Positions 1 through 11,000 of a DNA stretch of 22,019 bases are shown one piece after another. Origin of the DNA: Heterotrichella gracilis (lineage: Eukaryota; Sar; Xanthophyceae; Tribonematales; Xanthonemataceae); contig JAULBX010029434.1 of assembly GCA_032358255.1 (NCBI GenBank), positions 1 to 22,019 on the forward strand. Direction: 5' to 3'. Position 1 is the first letter of the stretch. Every line of letters begins with the position of its first letter. The position numbers and the translations under genes are program-made. The notes under the pieces were generated by a model, which was not told the origin of the DNA, searched no databases, and saw only the letters and a list, made by a program, of their open reading frames with translations.

Positions 1-57
1 CCCCTTGCTTAGTTGAACTCAAGACTCAACTCAAACTCAGGTGCTGAGCCAACGGCT

Positions 58-89
58 GGGTCGACCGTTGGAGGGGTCGACCGTTGGAG
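58..89. repeat. Perfect 16-bp tandem duplication
   Basis: The unit gggtcgaccgttggag occurs at 58-73 and again, without a gap, at 74-89. It lies in gene-free DNA. The junction is head to tail, as expected for a small replication or repair duplication. Confidence 0.9.
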
Positions 90-472
90 CAGTACAACGT
101 ACTCAATCTATATTGTTATGTTATTGTTTTTGTTGTGTAACGAGACCCCGCTTCAGTGAATTAGACATTTCTGCTGTAGTGATCATCATGGCTGTCTACG
201 CATGCATCCCATGCCATTGGCGCGTCATTGCTACCATGCACATGACACCTGTGGTATAGCCACTGGCCAGACCTGCCAGGACCAATGTGCCGGTCACAAC
301 CCAACAAGCCAAGCGCCCTGCGGCAGGCTGGCATTCACCGGCTCCAACTAAATTCCACTTCGCGCAACTCGTTTTCTCAACCTGGGTCCCTTGGTTTCAT
401 GTTGAACATGGCTGGTGCCAGCTGTATCCACCAAGCAGTTATCACTTGTTATCAATCCCATCCAATGAGTGA

Positions 473-488
473 TCAGCCTGCCCAGCGC
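473..488. repeat. Copy of the stress-protein gene's 3' end in its 3' flank
   Basis: Sixteen bases (tcagcctgcccagcgc) are identical to 674-689, which encode the last codons and stop of the stress protein on the minus strand. The offset is 201 bp. Similarity stops abruptly beyond the 16-mer, so this is one of the weaker members of the exon-edge duplication series in this window. A chance match of this length is unlikely but not excluded. Confidence 0.5.
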
Positions 489-673
489 AGGTGGCTGCTG
501 ACTGACATCACGCTGTCACACCCTATCCCCCACCCCGCCCTCCTCGTTGCTGCCTCGACTTCCTCCCGTGAAGTGGATTTTATAGTGAGCGAAAAGCGCC
601 GTGTGTCCAAGGACAGCCTGCACGCTTTGCAGTCCAGAACTCGAGGGAGGGCTCATGTATTATTTTATTTACT

Positions 674-2033
674 TCAGCCTGCCCAGCGCGTGACCAGCAG
701 CGGCTTGGTGCAGTTGTGCAGAAGGTAGTTGCTGACAGACCCCAGGTAGAAGCGGGCCAGCGCGCTGTGCTTGTGCGCTGCCACCGCCACCATCAGCGCC
801 TGCAGCTCCTCCGCCCGTTGGCACACCAGCGCACCGATGCTCTCCGCGTCGCCGTAGTGGTGGATGATCTCGATGGTGTGGGCGGCCTGCAACAAAGGTG
901 TTTAGGGTTTAGGGTTTGTGGTGCGCGCAGCCAGGTGTCCAGGGTTTAGGGATTGTGGGTTTGAGCAGCCAGGTCTCATGCATTTGGGGAGGTCTCATGT
1001 TAGAAATCGGGGTTGTGATTGGCTGTGCCTGTTATGCTGTGGCGGGTAGTGACAAGGACGCCTACCGCCGCACTGCCTCCAACACAGTGTCAACCAGCCA
1101 CTTGCACGAGACAGGTCAAACAACGACTAATGCCAGCGTCGGGTGCAGTCAGTTCCAGTGCAGGCCAACCACGTACTGGCAACAAACACAGGCCAAAACC
1201 CTAAACCTTAAACCCTACCAGGCCAGTGCGCAGCAGAGCCTGGTGGGTACCCGCAGCATACCCTAAACTCTAACCCACCCAGCAAACCCTACACCCTAAC
1301 CTCGCGCCTGTGCATGTTGCACGGTACCAAAAATCTGAACACCCACGGGGGTGATGGGGGCTGCACTGACTTGCCTGTTTGGCATTCAGCAGGGGCAGCA
1401 GGTTGGCCTCGATGTGTCCCCGCGCATGTTGCTCCTGCACACACCACAAGGTGCAAGTTGCTAAGTTGCTAGGCCCACAGTGCAAGTATCAACAATGGAC
1501 TGGTACACAATGCCACACGCACCATGGTGCTTTCATCCAGTTTAGTCAGCGGCAGGTACACTTTGCTGTACGCGGCTTGCTCCGTTGGAACCACGTGAAG
1601 CAAGTAGACCCGCTGACCTGGGGACAAGAGTGAAAAGCTAGTCAGTGAGTCTTCGAGGCAAGTGCGTCCTATGTCTTACATCGTCGTGGGATGAAAGCTA
1701 CCCATGTATCGGTGTATATCTAAGGTAGTTGGGCCACGATCTGCAGGTTGTACAAGGTGATCCACGTTTCGGAAAGGTGCGGCATGTGCTCCAAATTGGG
1801 TCCATTTCTTGACTACAACGCTGTCAAATATTAGGCTTGAAGCACTTACCCGGCTTGTACACGTTGTCCAATATCCATTGCAATGTATCCTTGCTTTCCT
1901 GCAGTTCCAAGGGGCGGTCAAATTCGATGCATGTACATATGCATGCATTGCAATCGGGCGATGCGCATGCCAAACCGCGATGGGACTATACCTCGGAGGT
2001 ATCGACAGGAACCAGTAGCACGTCGCCAACCAT
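674..2033 (-). CDS. Universal stress protein (UspA-like) family protein
   Basis: Five exons on the minus strand: 2033-1992, 1898-1850, 1617-1523, 1434-1375 and 886-674, giving 152 aa. Every junction keeps frame. The single-domain Usp fold is recognisable. Strand 1 is MVGDVLLVPVDTSE. Helix 1 is followed by VYKPG and strand 2 (QRVYLLHVVP). The helix DTLQWILDNVY matches the family's 'alxwal.n' block. The C-terminal block is YLGSVSNYLLHN...PLLVTRWAG. The last exon (residues 83-152) carries the nucleotide-site region, but the usual G-x2-G part reads AAHKH while the later GS (LGSVS) is intact, so ATP binding is doubtful. Intron 4 (1374-887) uses a GC donor. Start: first ATG of the only exon encoding strand 1. 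A cytosolic stress-response role follows from the family; the ligand is unknown. The next gene diverges 306 bp away. Confidence 0.87.
897..952. repeat. TTTAGGG-type interstitial tract in stress-protein intron 4
   Basis: Two runs of gtttagggtttaggg-like sequence at about 899-920 and 938-952. In the transcript (minus strand) the first reads CCCTAAACCCTAAA and ends about 15 nt before the intron's AG. That places CTAAA-type candidate branch sites and a C-rich tract at the 3' splice site. Confidence 0.85.
1197..1302. repeat. CCCTAAA-type degenerate tracts, opposite orientation, same intron
   Basis: At 1197-1219 and 1258-1302 the plus strand carries ccctaaa, ccttaaa, ccctaca and similar degenerate units. 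They lie in the same intron as the 897-952 tract but in the opposite orientation. Confidence 0.8.
1373..1374 (-). other. GC-AG intron donor (stress-protein intron 4)
   Basis: Exon 4 ends CAG followed by GCAAGTCAG on the minus strand, a strong match to the GC-donor consensus AG|GCAAGT. No GT in the vicinity would keep the frame into exon 5, whose acceptor is at 888-887 (ttgttgcag). The joined peptide passes from LLNAKQ to AAHTIEI as expected for the family. All other introns I could define in the window are GT-AG. Confidence 0.75.
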
Positions 2034-2339
2034 ACTGTAGAAGATGCAATAGCCCGCTTGGGTATTTGTGGGTATATACTACTGAGATACAATATTAATA
2101 CTATCGCCAGTAGAGGTTGCGCCTTATCTAGCTGTTGTGTGGGCTCACTGTGCTGCCTTAAATGTCCTTGCCTTGTCAAAAAAGTTGCACAGTTGCAAGT
2201 CTACAAGCAGTTATATGTGTGGTGATGCACTTCAACCTTGTATAGCACACCTTGTATATATAGAGCCTAGGTATCTTGGCCTAGAACAAGGTTGGTGCGT
2301 TCAACCTTGTCAAGATGGAGGTTCAATATTGACTCACCC
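2034..2339. promoter_or_regulatory. Divergent promoter, stress protein (left) / PIGW (right)
   Basis: The two start codons are 306 bp apart and point away from each other. For PIGW, TATATATAG at 2255-2263 lies about 77 nt before the ATG and is a plausible TATA box. A short TATATA at 2073-2078 lies about 40 nt above the stress-protein ATG and is weaker. Two adjacent AGTTGCA motifs sit at 2183-2189 and 2191-2197. A perfect 9-bp stem (acaaggttg / caaccttgt, loop gtgcgtt) spans 2286-2310. Transcription start sites are not determined. Confidence 0.5.
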
Positions 2340-4757
2340 ATGGCCACCTTCAATGCCCAGAAGGTGGCGTTTGTCAGTGACTTGGAAGGGACCACCGTGC
2401 TGGAAACACTGCTGTTGGCATGGGTGTGCTACTTGATGGTGCCCATGGCATCGGCGTTGACCCAGCCCCAAAAGCTTTGGGGAACCTACTTCACCGAGTG
2501 CAGTCTATTTATTCCAGTGCTACTATTTTTCATACTGAAGGCATCGCTTGCCAGGAACACGGCTGTGCTCTCCCTTGCCCTAGTGGTCCATCTTGCTTTC
2601 TTGATGTGGCTCGCCACTGGTGGTACCAAACCACATAACAGGAGCTGGCAGGCTTCTGCTGATGGGCTTTTTGCCAAGAGGAAAAGGTGTGCGGCAGGCA
2701 ACTATGTTTCAATCCCTGCTGATGGTGGCCTCTATCCTCATCTGAACGAACCACCGAGAACACCCTGATGCATTTCCAGTCAGAGTATCACTGGCACAGT
2801 CCAGTTACAGCGTTCAGTGGTGCTGCAGGCATGTGAGCACTCACAGGGGTACCACTGTACTCCTGACCACAGCCTGCATCCTGGCAGTGGACTTCAGGGC
2901 ATTCCCGCGTCGTTTGGCCAAAACAGAGCACCACGGCACAGGTATGCAAGTTTCATGCCAGAACGGGTCCAACGCACGTCTCCACGTTTGCAAGTGGCGT
3001 TCTGCCCTCAAATTAGATGCAAGACATACCACCGGATGACTCATCAATACAGGCCATGAACGCTGGAAACCCTAGCGAAGGGCATGTGGGGTTCGCACTA
3101 CCGTTGTTGTACAGCGATGCATTATTATGCAGTCGTAGCTTGTGCGTCTCGCGCAGTTTAAGCATAGTACACTCACTTTGCAGGTTTCATGGACCTTGGA
3201 GTTGGGAGCTTTGTGTTCTCCTCAGCTCTCGTCTCCCGGGCGGCCATCCCACAGGGGCAGCAAAGGCAGGCGCTCAGGCAAAGCCCCCCCTTTTTCCTAC
3301 ATGGCATCCTCCCCTTGCTGGCGCTAGGTGCGATACCAGCATGCGGCTGTGCCTGGTCTACTGACAGTGGGGCACAGGAATAAATATATACTGTTCTTCG
3401 CAGCTTTTTATAGCCATCATATCGCAATGATCAAACTGCCCTTCCCACATCTTGGGATGGCGGGGTTTGTGTTCACGTGGTGGCTGGACTACCACAGGTA
3501 CTAATATGTTTCCATGATGCTGCATTGTTGTCAAATTTTCCTTTCAATCCCAGGGATGGCTCGGGCCGCGTCCATGTGGTGGCTGGAGTACCACCAGCAT
3601 GTGGGCGAGTATGGGGTGCACTGGAACTTCTTCCTCACCCTGGCGGTCATCAAACTGGCTGACCTGGCGCTGCCGGTGCCCCCAGGCGCAGCCTTACCGG
3701 CAGGTGAGGGGGAGGGCGGGCGGTGGGGGGTGAAATGGGATGCGTTTGATGCAACAAATTGAAGCAAATATAGGGGTGGAAGTTTCAATGATGCATGCAA
3801 CAAGGTGCATCTCATGCATCTCAGATTAAAGCATTGAGATCTGCTTCGCGACTTCCACCGACTGTTGGTCACTGACCCATAACGCAATCTGCTTCCTGTG
3901 AGCGACATGCCGTGATCACTGACACATGGCGTGCTGTGGTGGCGCCAGGTGTTGCCGTCATGGCCCTCCACCAGTGCATGCTGGCGGCTGGCGTGAGCGA
4001 CGTCATCCACTCCGACCACCGCGACCCCACCTGGTTCAGCCTCAACAAGGAGGGGATCTGCTCCCTGCCGGGCTACTGGGCCCTGCACCTGCTCAGCAAG
4101 GGAGTTGCGGCACTCGTGCACAGCACCTTTTGGCCACCCAGTGGCGGTGGCTTGCAGGAGCATGCAGTGGGTGGCACCAGCCCTCGACAGGGTGCATCTC
4201 TAGATGGCAAGCAGGCTTTGAATCAGGGCCAGCCATCACATACAGAAGGGCCAGGGGGATTATCAACAAAAGGTACACCCCCAGGGCCTGGCCCATGTGA
4301 TGCGCCTCGCTTGGCCCAAAGCGGTGGTGACCTGGCAAAACGCCAGGTGGCGCGCTGGTTTGCCACCTTGGGGTGTGTGGCAGCTGTCACATGGGTGGCG
4401 CTGTGGGTTGTCACCGCAGCAGTGGAGCCGCCTTCCCGCCGCGCATGCAACGCTGGCTACATCCTATGGACCCTGGGAGTGAACGCTGTGCTGCTATTGG
4501 ATGCTGCGCTGCTAGAGGGGGTTGGAGTGCGCATGCCGCTCCTTTTTGGGGCCATGAGCGACCACATGCTGGCGGTGTTTTTGGTTGCGAATCTGGCGAC
4601 CGGGGCGGTCAACATGGGGATGGATACCCTGGCGGCGCCTGATTGGGTGGCGGTGACGGTGATGGTGGCGTATTTGGGGCTGGTTTGTGGGTGTGCGGTG
4701 GGAATGCAGGCATGGGTACGCCCTGGTTGGAGACAGAATGGCATCAAGGCACATTAA
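2340..4757 (+). CDS. PIGW: GPI-anchor biosynthesis inositol acyltransferase (PIG-W/GWT1)
   Basis: Acylates the inositol of GlcN-phosphatidylinositol in the ER membrane, an early GPI-anchor step. Exons: 2340-2686, 2829-2941, 3184-3327, 3554-3703 and 3949-4757; 520 aa, close to human PIGW. Family blocks in order: AFVSDLEGTTVLE near the N-terminus; ILAVDFRAFPRRLAKTE (133-149); FMDLGVGSFVFS (155-166); EYGVHWNFF (220-228); SLNKEGICSLPGY (282-294). Multiple hydrophobic segments fit a polytopic ER protein. The first in-frame ATG is used; the frame stays open upstream but has no ATG. The intron 1 donor (2687) is the least certain junction: the exon 1 frame runs open to 2768 and the loop there is poorly conserved. 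Residues about 310-370 form a Gly/Pro/Ser-rich loop that may be a lineage insertion or an unspliced in-frame intron. Intron 3 holds a decayed copy of the exon 4 edge. Confidence 0.93.
3415..3497. repeat. Decayed copy of the PIGW intron 3/exon 4 junction
   Basis: This stretch aligns directly to 3512-3597, which spans the end of intron 3 and the start of exon 4. The offset is 100 bp over most of the length. The clearest shared core is gtggtggctgga (parent 3576-3587), and the copy still encodes GMAGFVFTWWLDYH against the real exon's GMARAASMWWLEYH. The copy lacks an AG at the equivalent acceptor position, so it should not splice as an alternative exon. Confidence 0.8.
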
Positions 4758-5091
4758 TTACAGTGATTGTGGTCGGGAGGCTCTCAGAGCTGCACGCGCA
4801 ATTCATGTGGCAGCAAATCTTCCTGTAATACTGTCAAGAGTAGGCCAAGCCTTGATCAACGTGTCTGACACACCAGATGTGGCATATTATTCTACATCCT
4901 GTAACAGTTGACGTGGTTGTTGTTGGTATACTATGCCCATCCCATTCCCCTCCCCTGTACCCTCATGCTAAATTTAAGCACCAGGCAATATAACCCTGCC
5001 GGTTCCTTATCCCCCAGCCCCATAAAAGTCCCCTCGCTGCTGGTATTCTGCCCCTCATGAGCGTCACCACACCCTAGGACAACCTTTCCTC
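4758..5091. other. Convergent 3' flanks of PIGW and MRD1
   Basis: Tail-to-tail spacer of 334 bp with no coding signal. TGTAA, the polyadenylation signal of many green algae, occurs on the plus strand at 4824-4828 and 4900-4904, either of which could serve PIGW. On the minus strand the only TGTAA I see is at 4762-4758, directly beyond the PIGW stop, so the two transcripts may overlap at their 3' ends. Confidence 0.5.
4824..4904 (+). terminator. Candidate PIGW polyadenylation signals (TGTAA x2)
   Basis: TGTAA at 4824-4828 and 4900-4904, 67 and 143 nt after the PIGW stop. The assignment rests only on the motif, which is established for chlorophyte algae. A 5-mer is weak evidence alone. Confidence 0.35.
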
Positions 5092-8000
5092 CTACACCAC
5101 CTTGCGCTTCTTCTTCTTGCCTCCCCCCTCCACCCCCGCCGCCTCGTCCTTTTCGAACTTGGCCGCAGTCCTCTCCCTCAGCTCCTCTAGTCCTTCCTCC
5201 CCCTTGGCCCACTCGATGACCAGGCGCCGACCATACAGGTGGGCGCCGCTCACGGCATCCATGGCTGCACGCGCCTCCTGCTTGGTCACAAACTCCACGA
5301 AAGCGAAACCCCTGCGAGGGTTTCAAGGGGGCGAGGTTGGGGTTTCCAAGGAGATGAGGATAGGTGTTTTCATGAAGGCGAGCGCCTTCTGTTTACTAAC
5401 ACTCACAAACTCCACGAAAGTGACACCCATTCAAGGAGGTGGTGTTACAAGGCCAGGAGTTGGTAAAAGCTATACTTTAGTCACTGGGGTTTAAATTAGG
5501 GTTACTATGTGCAAACACCGAACCCTCCGTACCAGGCACAGTGGGGCGCCCCTTACAACCTGGGGGCCGAACCATGACCTCCCTCTATACCAAACACCCT
5601 GGGTACTACCACCAGGTTGACAGCCCTGCTCAGGTTAGTGCCCCCTCCCCACCTACACCACCCTCCCCGCTTGGCGCCAGCACACAGCCCAGGGCTCACC
5701 TGTGGTTGCCGTCAAACTTGCGCGGCAGCCTGCAGCTCTTGATGTGCCCAAAGGGGCCAAACAGGCCCATCACGTCGCTGCGCGTGGCCTCAAACGCCAC
5801 GTTGCGCACAACAACCTTGGTACTCTCCTCCACCCCGTCGCGCTCCTTGGCCTTCTTGCCCTTCGTGGGTTCGCTGGTGCTTGGCTTGCGGTGGCTGAGC
5901 TGCAGTACCAGCTTGTGGCCATCTAGCATGGAGCCCTGGATGGTGTGAATGAGGGCTTAGGGAGGGTTTTAGCACGGAAATAAGGTAATAGATAGTCCTA
6001 TTATTCACCTTATTATTCTAGGTAGCATTCCAGATTAGAAGTCAAAGACGTCCCCTCATTTTTCGAGCAGGGTTTTGGGGATCTTAAGCAGGGAAAAAAA
6101 TTTAGGTGGGGTCCTCACCTGCAGCTGCTTGATCACCCCCTTGGCCACACCCTCCGAAGAGCACTCCACAAAGCCAAAGCCCATGGACAGACTCCCCCGC
6201 TTGGGGTCGAGCCTCTTGGACACCTTGGCGCTGCGCAGGGAGCCCCCCACGCTGCCCGCCGCCACGTCAAAGTGTGCACGCAGGGACGCGTCCTCGGTGG
6301 CAAAAGCCAGGTTCTTGACGAAGATGGAGCCAGAGTCGATCTCCTCATTCTGCAACAGAGAGGGATGGGATGTTTGATAGCAAACAATGAAGGATCCGAT
6401 TTTGTTGAAAGCGATACCAATATCAACTCAACTTATAAATTTATATGCTGTGATGTATTCATTCATGATGCAGGTAAGGCAGAATGCTAATCTAGCTGTG
6501 TTGTAGCATGCATGTAATAATCAAACCGACTACTACGAAATGTTCATATCAAAGGCATTATTGCCTTCAATTTATGGATTGTTGAATGGGCCTTCAGCAC
6601 ACAGAATGTGCAGCCTGTGCACCACCCACCTCAGCATCCACCAACCCAGTCACAACCTCCGAAGGACCCGCGCCCTCGCCACCATCCTCCACCCTCCCCG
6701 TTTGCTTCCCTCCCTTCTCCCCCTCGCCCCCCTTGGCCGCACCGGAGGGCCCCATGGGCGCACCCTCCCTGAAAATGCCCTGGGGCGCCCACTCCAGGTA
6801 GATTGGCACATGCTGGTAGCGCTTGTAGGCTAGGGTTTTGAAGGCGGTGCGCGCGTCTTGGGGCTCTAGGTACTCGACCAGCGCTAGGGTTTTGGTGGGG
6901 GGCAGGACCATGCGGCCGATGGGGCCACACCTGCAGGGTTTGGATTAGGGTGTGAACTGGGGTATGAGCATATACAGTCATGATCATCTTGCATCAAAGC
7001 TTACAATGCACATTCGTACTGAATTGGAAGTCAGTGGGCAGGTTTAGGGTTTAAGAGAGCCTGCTGACACAAGGAATGGCCTCCCCCAATAAGGAGAAAT
7101 CCAATTCCCTGTGAACAATAAAGGATCTAGTCCCAATCAGTTCTCACCCTCCCCACATCACCCACCTCTCAAACATTCCCCTCAACTCCTCCTCGTCACT
7201 CGAGTATGGAAGGTTCTTCACGATGAGGCAGGCGGGGCTGCGGGCTACAGAGGAGGAGGAGGAAGCAGCGCCACTAGAGCGGGCAGCGGCCTCCAGACGA
7301 TCAATGTCCACACCTGTGAGGGACCAGGGGAGGCATGTGAGGGTTCAAATGCTTTCAACTTTTGGTCGCTAACTCGTACGGCCCACATGGAGGATTGCGC
7401 GCCTCGTGATGCTGTCTATGGGTAATTTGGCCATATGATGGTTCCAATCTTACCCCAGCATATGCGACCACAGATCTGCGACTGCAATGACCAGCCCCTG
7501 CATCACACCACCCCATGCACAACCCCACCCCCACCCTTACCCCTCCAAAAACACCCAATCCGTCCATTCCTCCCATCACCCTACCCCCCAACCTTGCCAC
7601 CACCCACCCTCCCCCCCGCATCCATCTGCCTCCCCTAACGCCTAATTTGTAGCCGCGATCAGCTGCGCCTCACCCACCCTAAAACCTAAATCATTAGCCC
7701 TAAACCCGCCGAAACCAACCTGCCTCGCCCAGCGCCTTCTTCGTAGCCGCGATCACCTGCGTCTCACCCAGAGCCATGCGCACAGGCAGATCTGCGGCCT
7801 CACGATCAAGCAAATCACTCTTGGACACCCCATAGTGCGCAGCAACCGCCTCGGCCACAGTGTCAGCGCGCATGAAGAGCGTGTTCCATGCGGTGCGGTC
7901 GCCCGCGGTTGCCTGGCGCTGCGCCTCGCGGGTTTCTTTGAAGGAGGAGGTGGGGGCCTTGGAGGGGGCCTGTGGGGAGTGGGTTGGGTGGGTTGGGAAG

Positions 8001-11000
8001 GGGGTGGGTGGGGACCATTCCAGCCCGACAGTAGGCAGGATTTGCAGCGGATCATGGCTCTGTGGGTTGAAGGGGGGAAGGGGGCCATTGACAGGTTAAA
8101 AGGGTGGATATTCAGGATAAACCCAATAGAATATGTTAATGGGTGCATTGCAAGAGATGTACCCTTTGGCCATACCACCGTCACCACCACCACTTGCCAC
8201 TGTCTTCATTCTAAACCCTAAAACCCTGAAATCCTAAACCCTAACTCTAAGCAGTCCACACCTTCTCCACCTTGTCCTCCGGTGGCGGAGGGGGCCGCCT
8301 GGCTGGCAGTATGTGTATGAGCCGTCCCTGGAAGATGCTCCCGTCCAGCTCCTCAGCTGCATGCACCGCATCGCCAGGGGTGGCATAGAGCACGTAGGCA
8401 ATGCCCTTGGACTTGCGGGTGACCCTGTGGGGTGAAGGGAAGGGGGCAGTGCTGTAAGGTGGGGGTGTGGAAGGTGGCACACGGGAGCAATACAAACGAA
8501 TAAAAAATTCAAAATACATATTGGATTACGCCCGTATAGCTACAGATTGTGTTCACATAATGCCGCATCTCAGGGCGCTAAACGTTTTGCATCAAATAGT
8601 TGCACAAAGGTTTCCACCGTTTTGCACCAAGACTGCACAGGGTTTCCACTACATCAATCATGCAGCGAAGTTTGCCTTGAGCTTGCACAGTATTTTGACA
8701 GAATGACTGCATGCATGCCCAGGGAATTGGCCACGGCTTTCAAAGGGTTTGCATGCCTGCCCAGGACTTGCCTAGGGTTGCAGGCTGCCTAGGATTAACA
8801 TAGGGTTGGCTGAAGGGTATAGATCCTTTCCCAACACACCTGTCCAGCACCACATGCACCTCGGTCAGCTCCCCATATCCCCCAAACAGCTCCCGCAAGT
8901 CCTCCTCAGCAGCTGCGTAGGGCAGGTTACGCACAAACAGCCTCCCCGTCTCGCCGATGCTGGGCACCCCTTGCTCGTCCCCGTCCACTTCTCCCCTCTC
9001 CCCCCCTTGCTGTGCCACGTCAGCATTGTGGGTGGTGATATCATGGGGTGAGTCAGCGTCTGGGTGGTCGTGGGTGGTCTCCATAGGCTGGCTAGAGGTG
9101 TGATCGGAGGAGGCCGATGAAAAGGCCTCATCCCCACTGCCATCATCATCCGACGACGTCCCCTCTGACTCATCCCCCTCCCCCCCTTCAGCACCACCAT
9201 CATCGAAATTGGGCCGCATCCTGCTGCGCATGTAATCCAAATCTGACACCCCCTCCCCCACCACAACCTCATCCTTAGCCCCATCCTCATCCTCAGAATC
9301 CGATCCAGATTGCAATCGGCTGCCAGCTGGCAGCTCCTCATACAACGCCTCATCGTCATCTGTGCCGTCATCTGCAAACTGGACCCCTGCCGCCTCCCCA
9401 TTGGTCGCCCGCTGCTGAGCTGGCACCCCATCAGCGCCAGGTGTCACGTCGTCATTGGCCCAGATGGCACCCGTCCGCCGGGGCTGCATGAGTGACAGGA
9501 ACTCCCGCAGCTTGGGGTCATCTGCATGCGTGAAATACACATTGGATCAGTTTGGATGGGCAGGGATCATCTGCATGATGATTCTTGCATGAGGGACAGT
9601 AATTTCCGCACCTTACAATCATCTGCATGAGAGAAATAGACATTGGATCAGTTTGGATCAGCCCGGGGTCAATTCGATGAAGCATGTAGGGTTTAGTGTG
9701 ATGCACTGGTTCTATCCTGCAAGTTAAAAAGGTGGCATACAGGATGCATGTAAGACACTCAATGGTGCTAACTACTGCAATGTTGCCCGCCCTGTCCCAT
9801 CGTGAGTGCAAATTTCCACGCATAAGCAACCACCCACCTTCCTCCTCCTCCTCTGCCCGCCCCTTCTTCTTCTTTTTCTTCCCCTTGTCAGCATCCTTTT
9901 CGTCACCCCCCTGCTGGCCGTCTTGCTTCTGGACAAGCTTCTTGTGCGCTGTGCTGCCTGCAACAGGCCGATACACATGCCCTCGAAATGGTGCACAGCA
10001 ACTGGTACTTGGTAATTGTAAATGGCAGATGGACACTGTCAACATGTTTTGTGTACCATACGGTAGATGGTACACTTACTGTATTTTTGATGGTAAATGA
10101 GGAAATTGAAATCGACTTTAACCTTACAGGAATTTTGAAACAGTTTAATTGGACCATTGACATTACAAATCCATTTACCTTCTACATTTGGGTAACAATA
10201 CATGCAGCATGCACGTTCCCAAGAATGTTGCACAACAAAGGGTCATGCATTATCGCAGCTAGGTGTTTGCCGCACCTTGGCAGCGCCCATGCATTTGCAA
10301 CACCGCTGCCTGACAGACACCCACCTTCCGAATACTTGCTCCAAGGCCTCAGCTCCCCACCTCCCACCTTCTGAGCATACTGCAGCAGGTAAACAGGCAT
10401 GTGAACAGGGTTTAGGATTTGCGATACCGCGATGACTGGGGTTCGCGCCAGGGAACAGGTGTGCTGTGGTGCGCCAGGCAGCGTTGCCAGGTGCACAATG
10501 TATACAAGCTTCATAAAACCTGCATACCTTGGTCACTTGCCAACCCTATATATATTGCGCCACGCAGGGCTGCCTGCTAGCTAAGCTTACCTCCACCACC
10601 ACTCTCGAGGTGTCCACAAAGGTGCGGTTGAAGTAGCGGATGGCGTCCTCTGCCTCTGCAACTGTGCGGAAGCCAACAAACCCAAACTGACGGGACTTGC
10701 CATCCCTGTGCCCAGACAGCCGTAGTTACTGAGGGTGCAATGAGGTGGGTGGCCACCCCTGGATATGCATGCATTGTTTGCCTTTCTCCTTCAACACTGG
10801 TATTGCCCTTGTGGCTCAACAAGACGCAGAGGCGGGCAGGAGAGCACTTTCTGAGTGCTGCATACAGTGGGGTATGACTCCATAAGTCACCACCTAGGTG
10901 GTGGTGGTGTGGGGTGGTGAACAGGTGCTGGACGTTGGAGGCTAGGGGAGTATCAGCCTCCGTACCTTGTGCGCATGACCTTTGCATCCGTCACCTCTCC

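Larger units (their letters stand above)
1..673. other. Gene-free left flank (downstream of the stress-protein gene)
   Basis: I found no convincing coding exon on either strand. Open frames here are short and have no recognisable family blocks or splice logic. The region holds a perfect 16-bp tandem duplication at 58-89 and a 16-bp exact copy of the end of the stress-protein gene at 473-488, both listed separately. The stretch just below 674 must contain that gene's 3' UTR. I see no TGTAA-type algal polyadenylation signal on the minus strand here. Confidence 0.6.

Noticed and set aside
2292..2339. Upstream extension of PIGW
   Set aside because: The frame is open but has no ATG before 2340, and the conserved family N-terminus begins right after 2340.
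8865..9431. 188-codon minus-strand ORF
   Set aside because: It is a frame-shifted shadow of MRD1 exon 5. The real frame carries the RRM2 and acidic linker motifs.
9988..10374. 128-codon plus-strand ORF
   Set aside because: It lies in MRD1 intron 3 and runs antisense through exon 3, with no family match and AT-rich composition. It is most likely a chance open frame.
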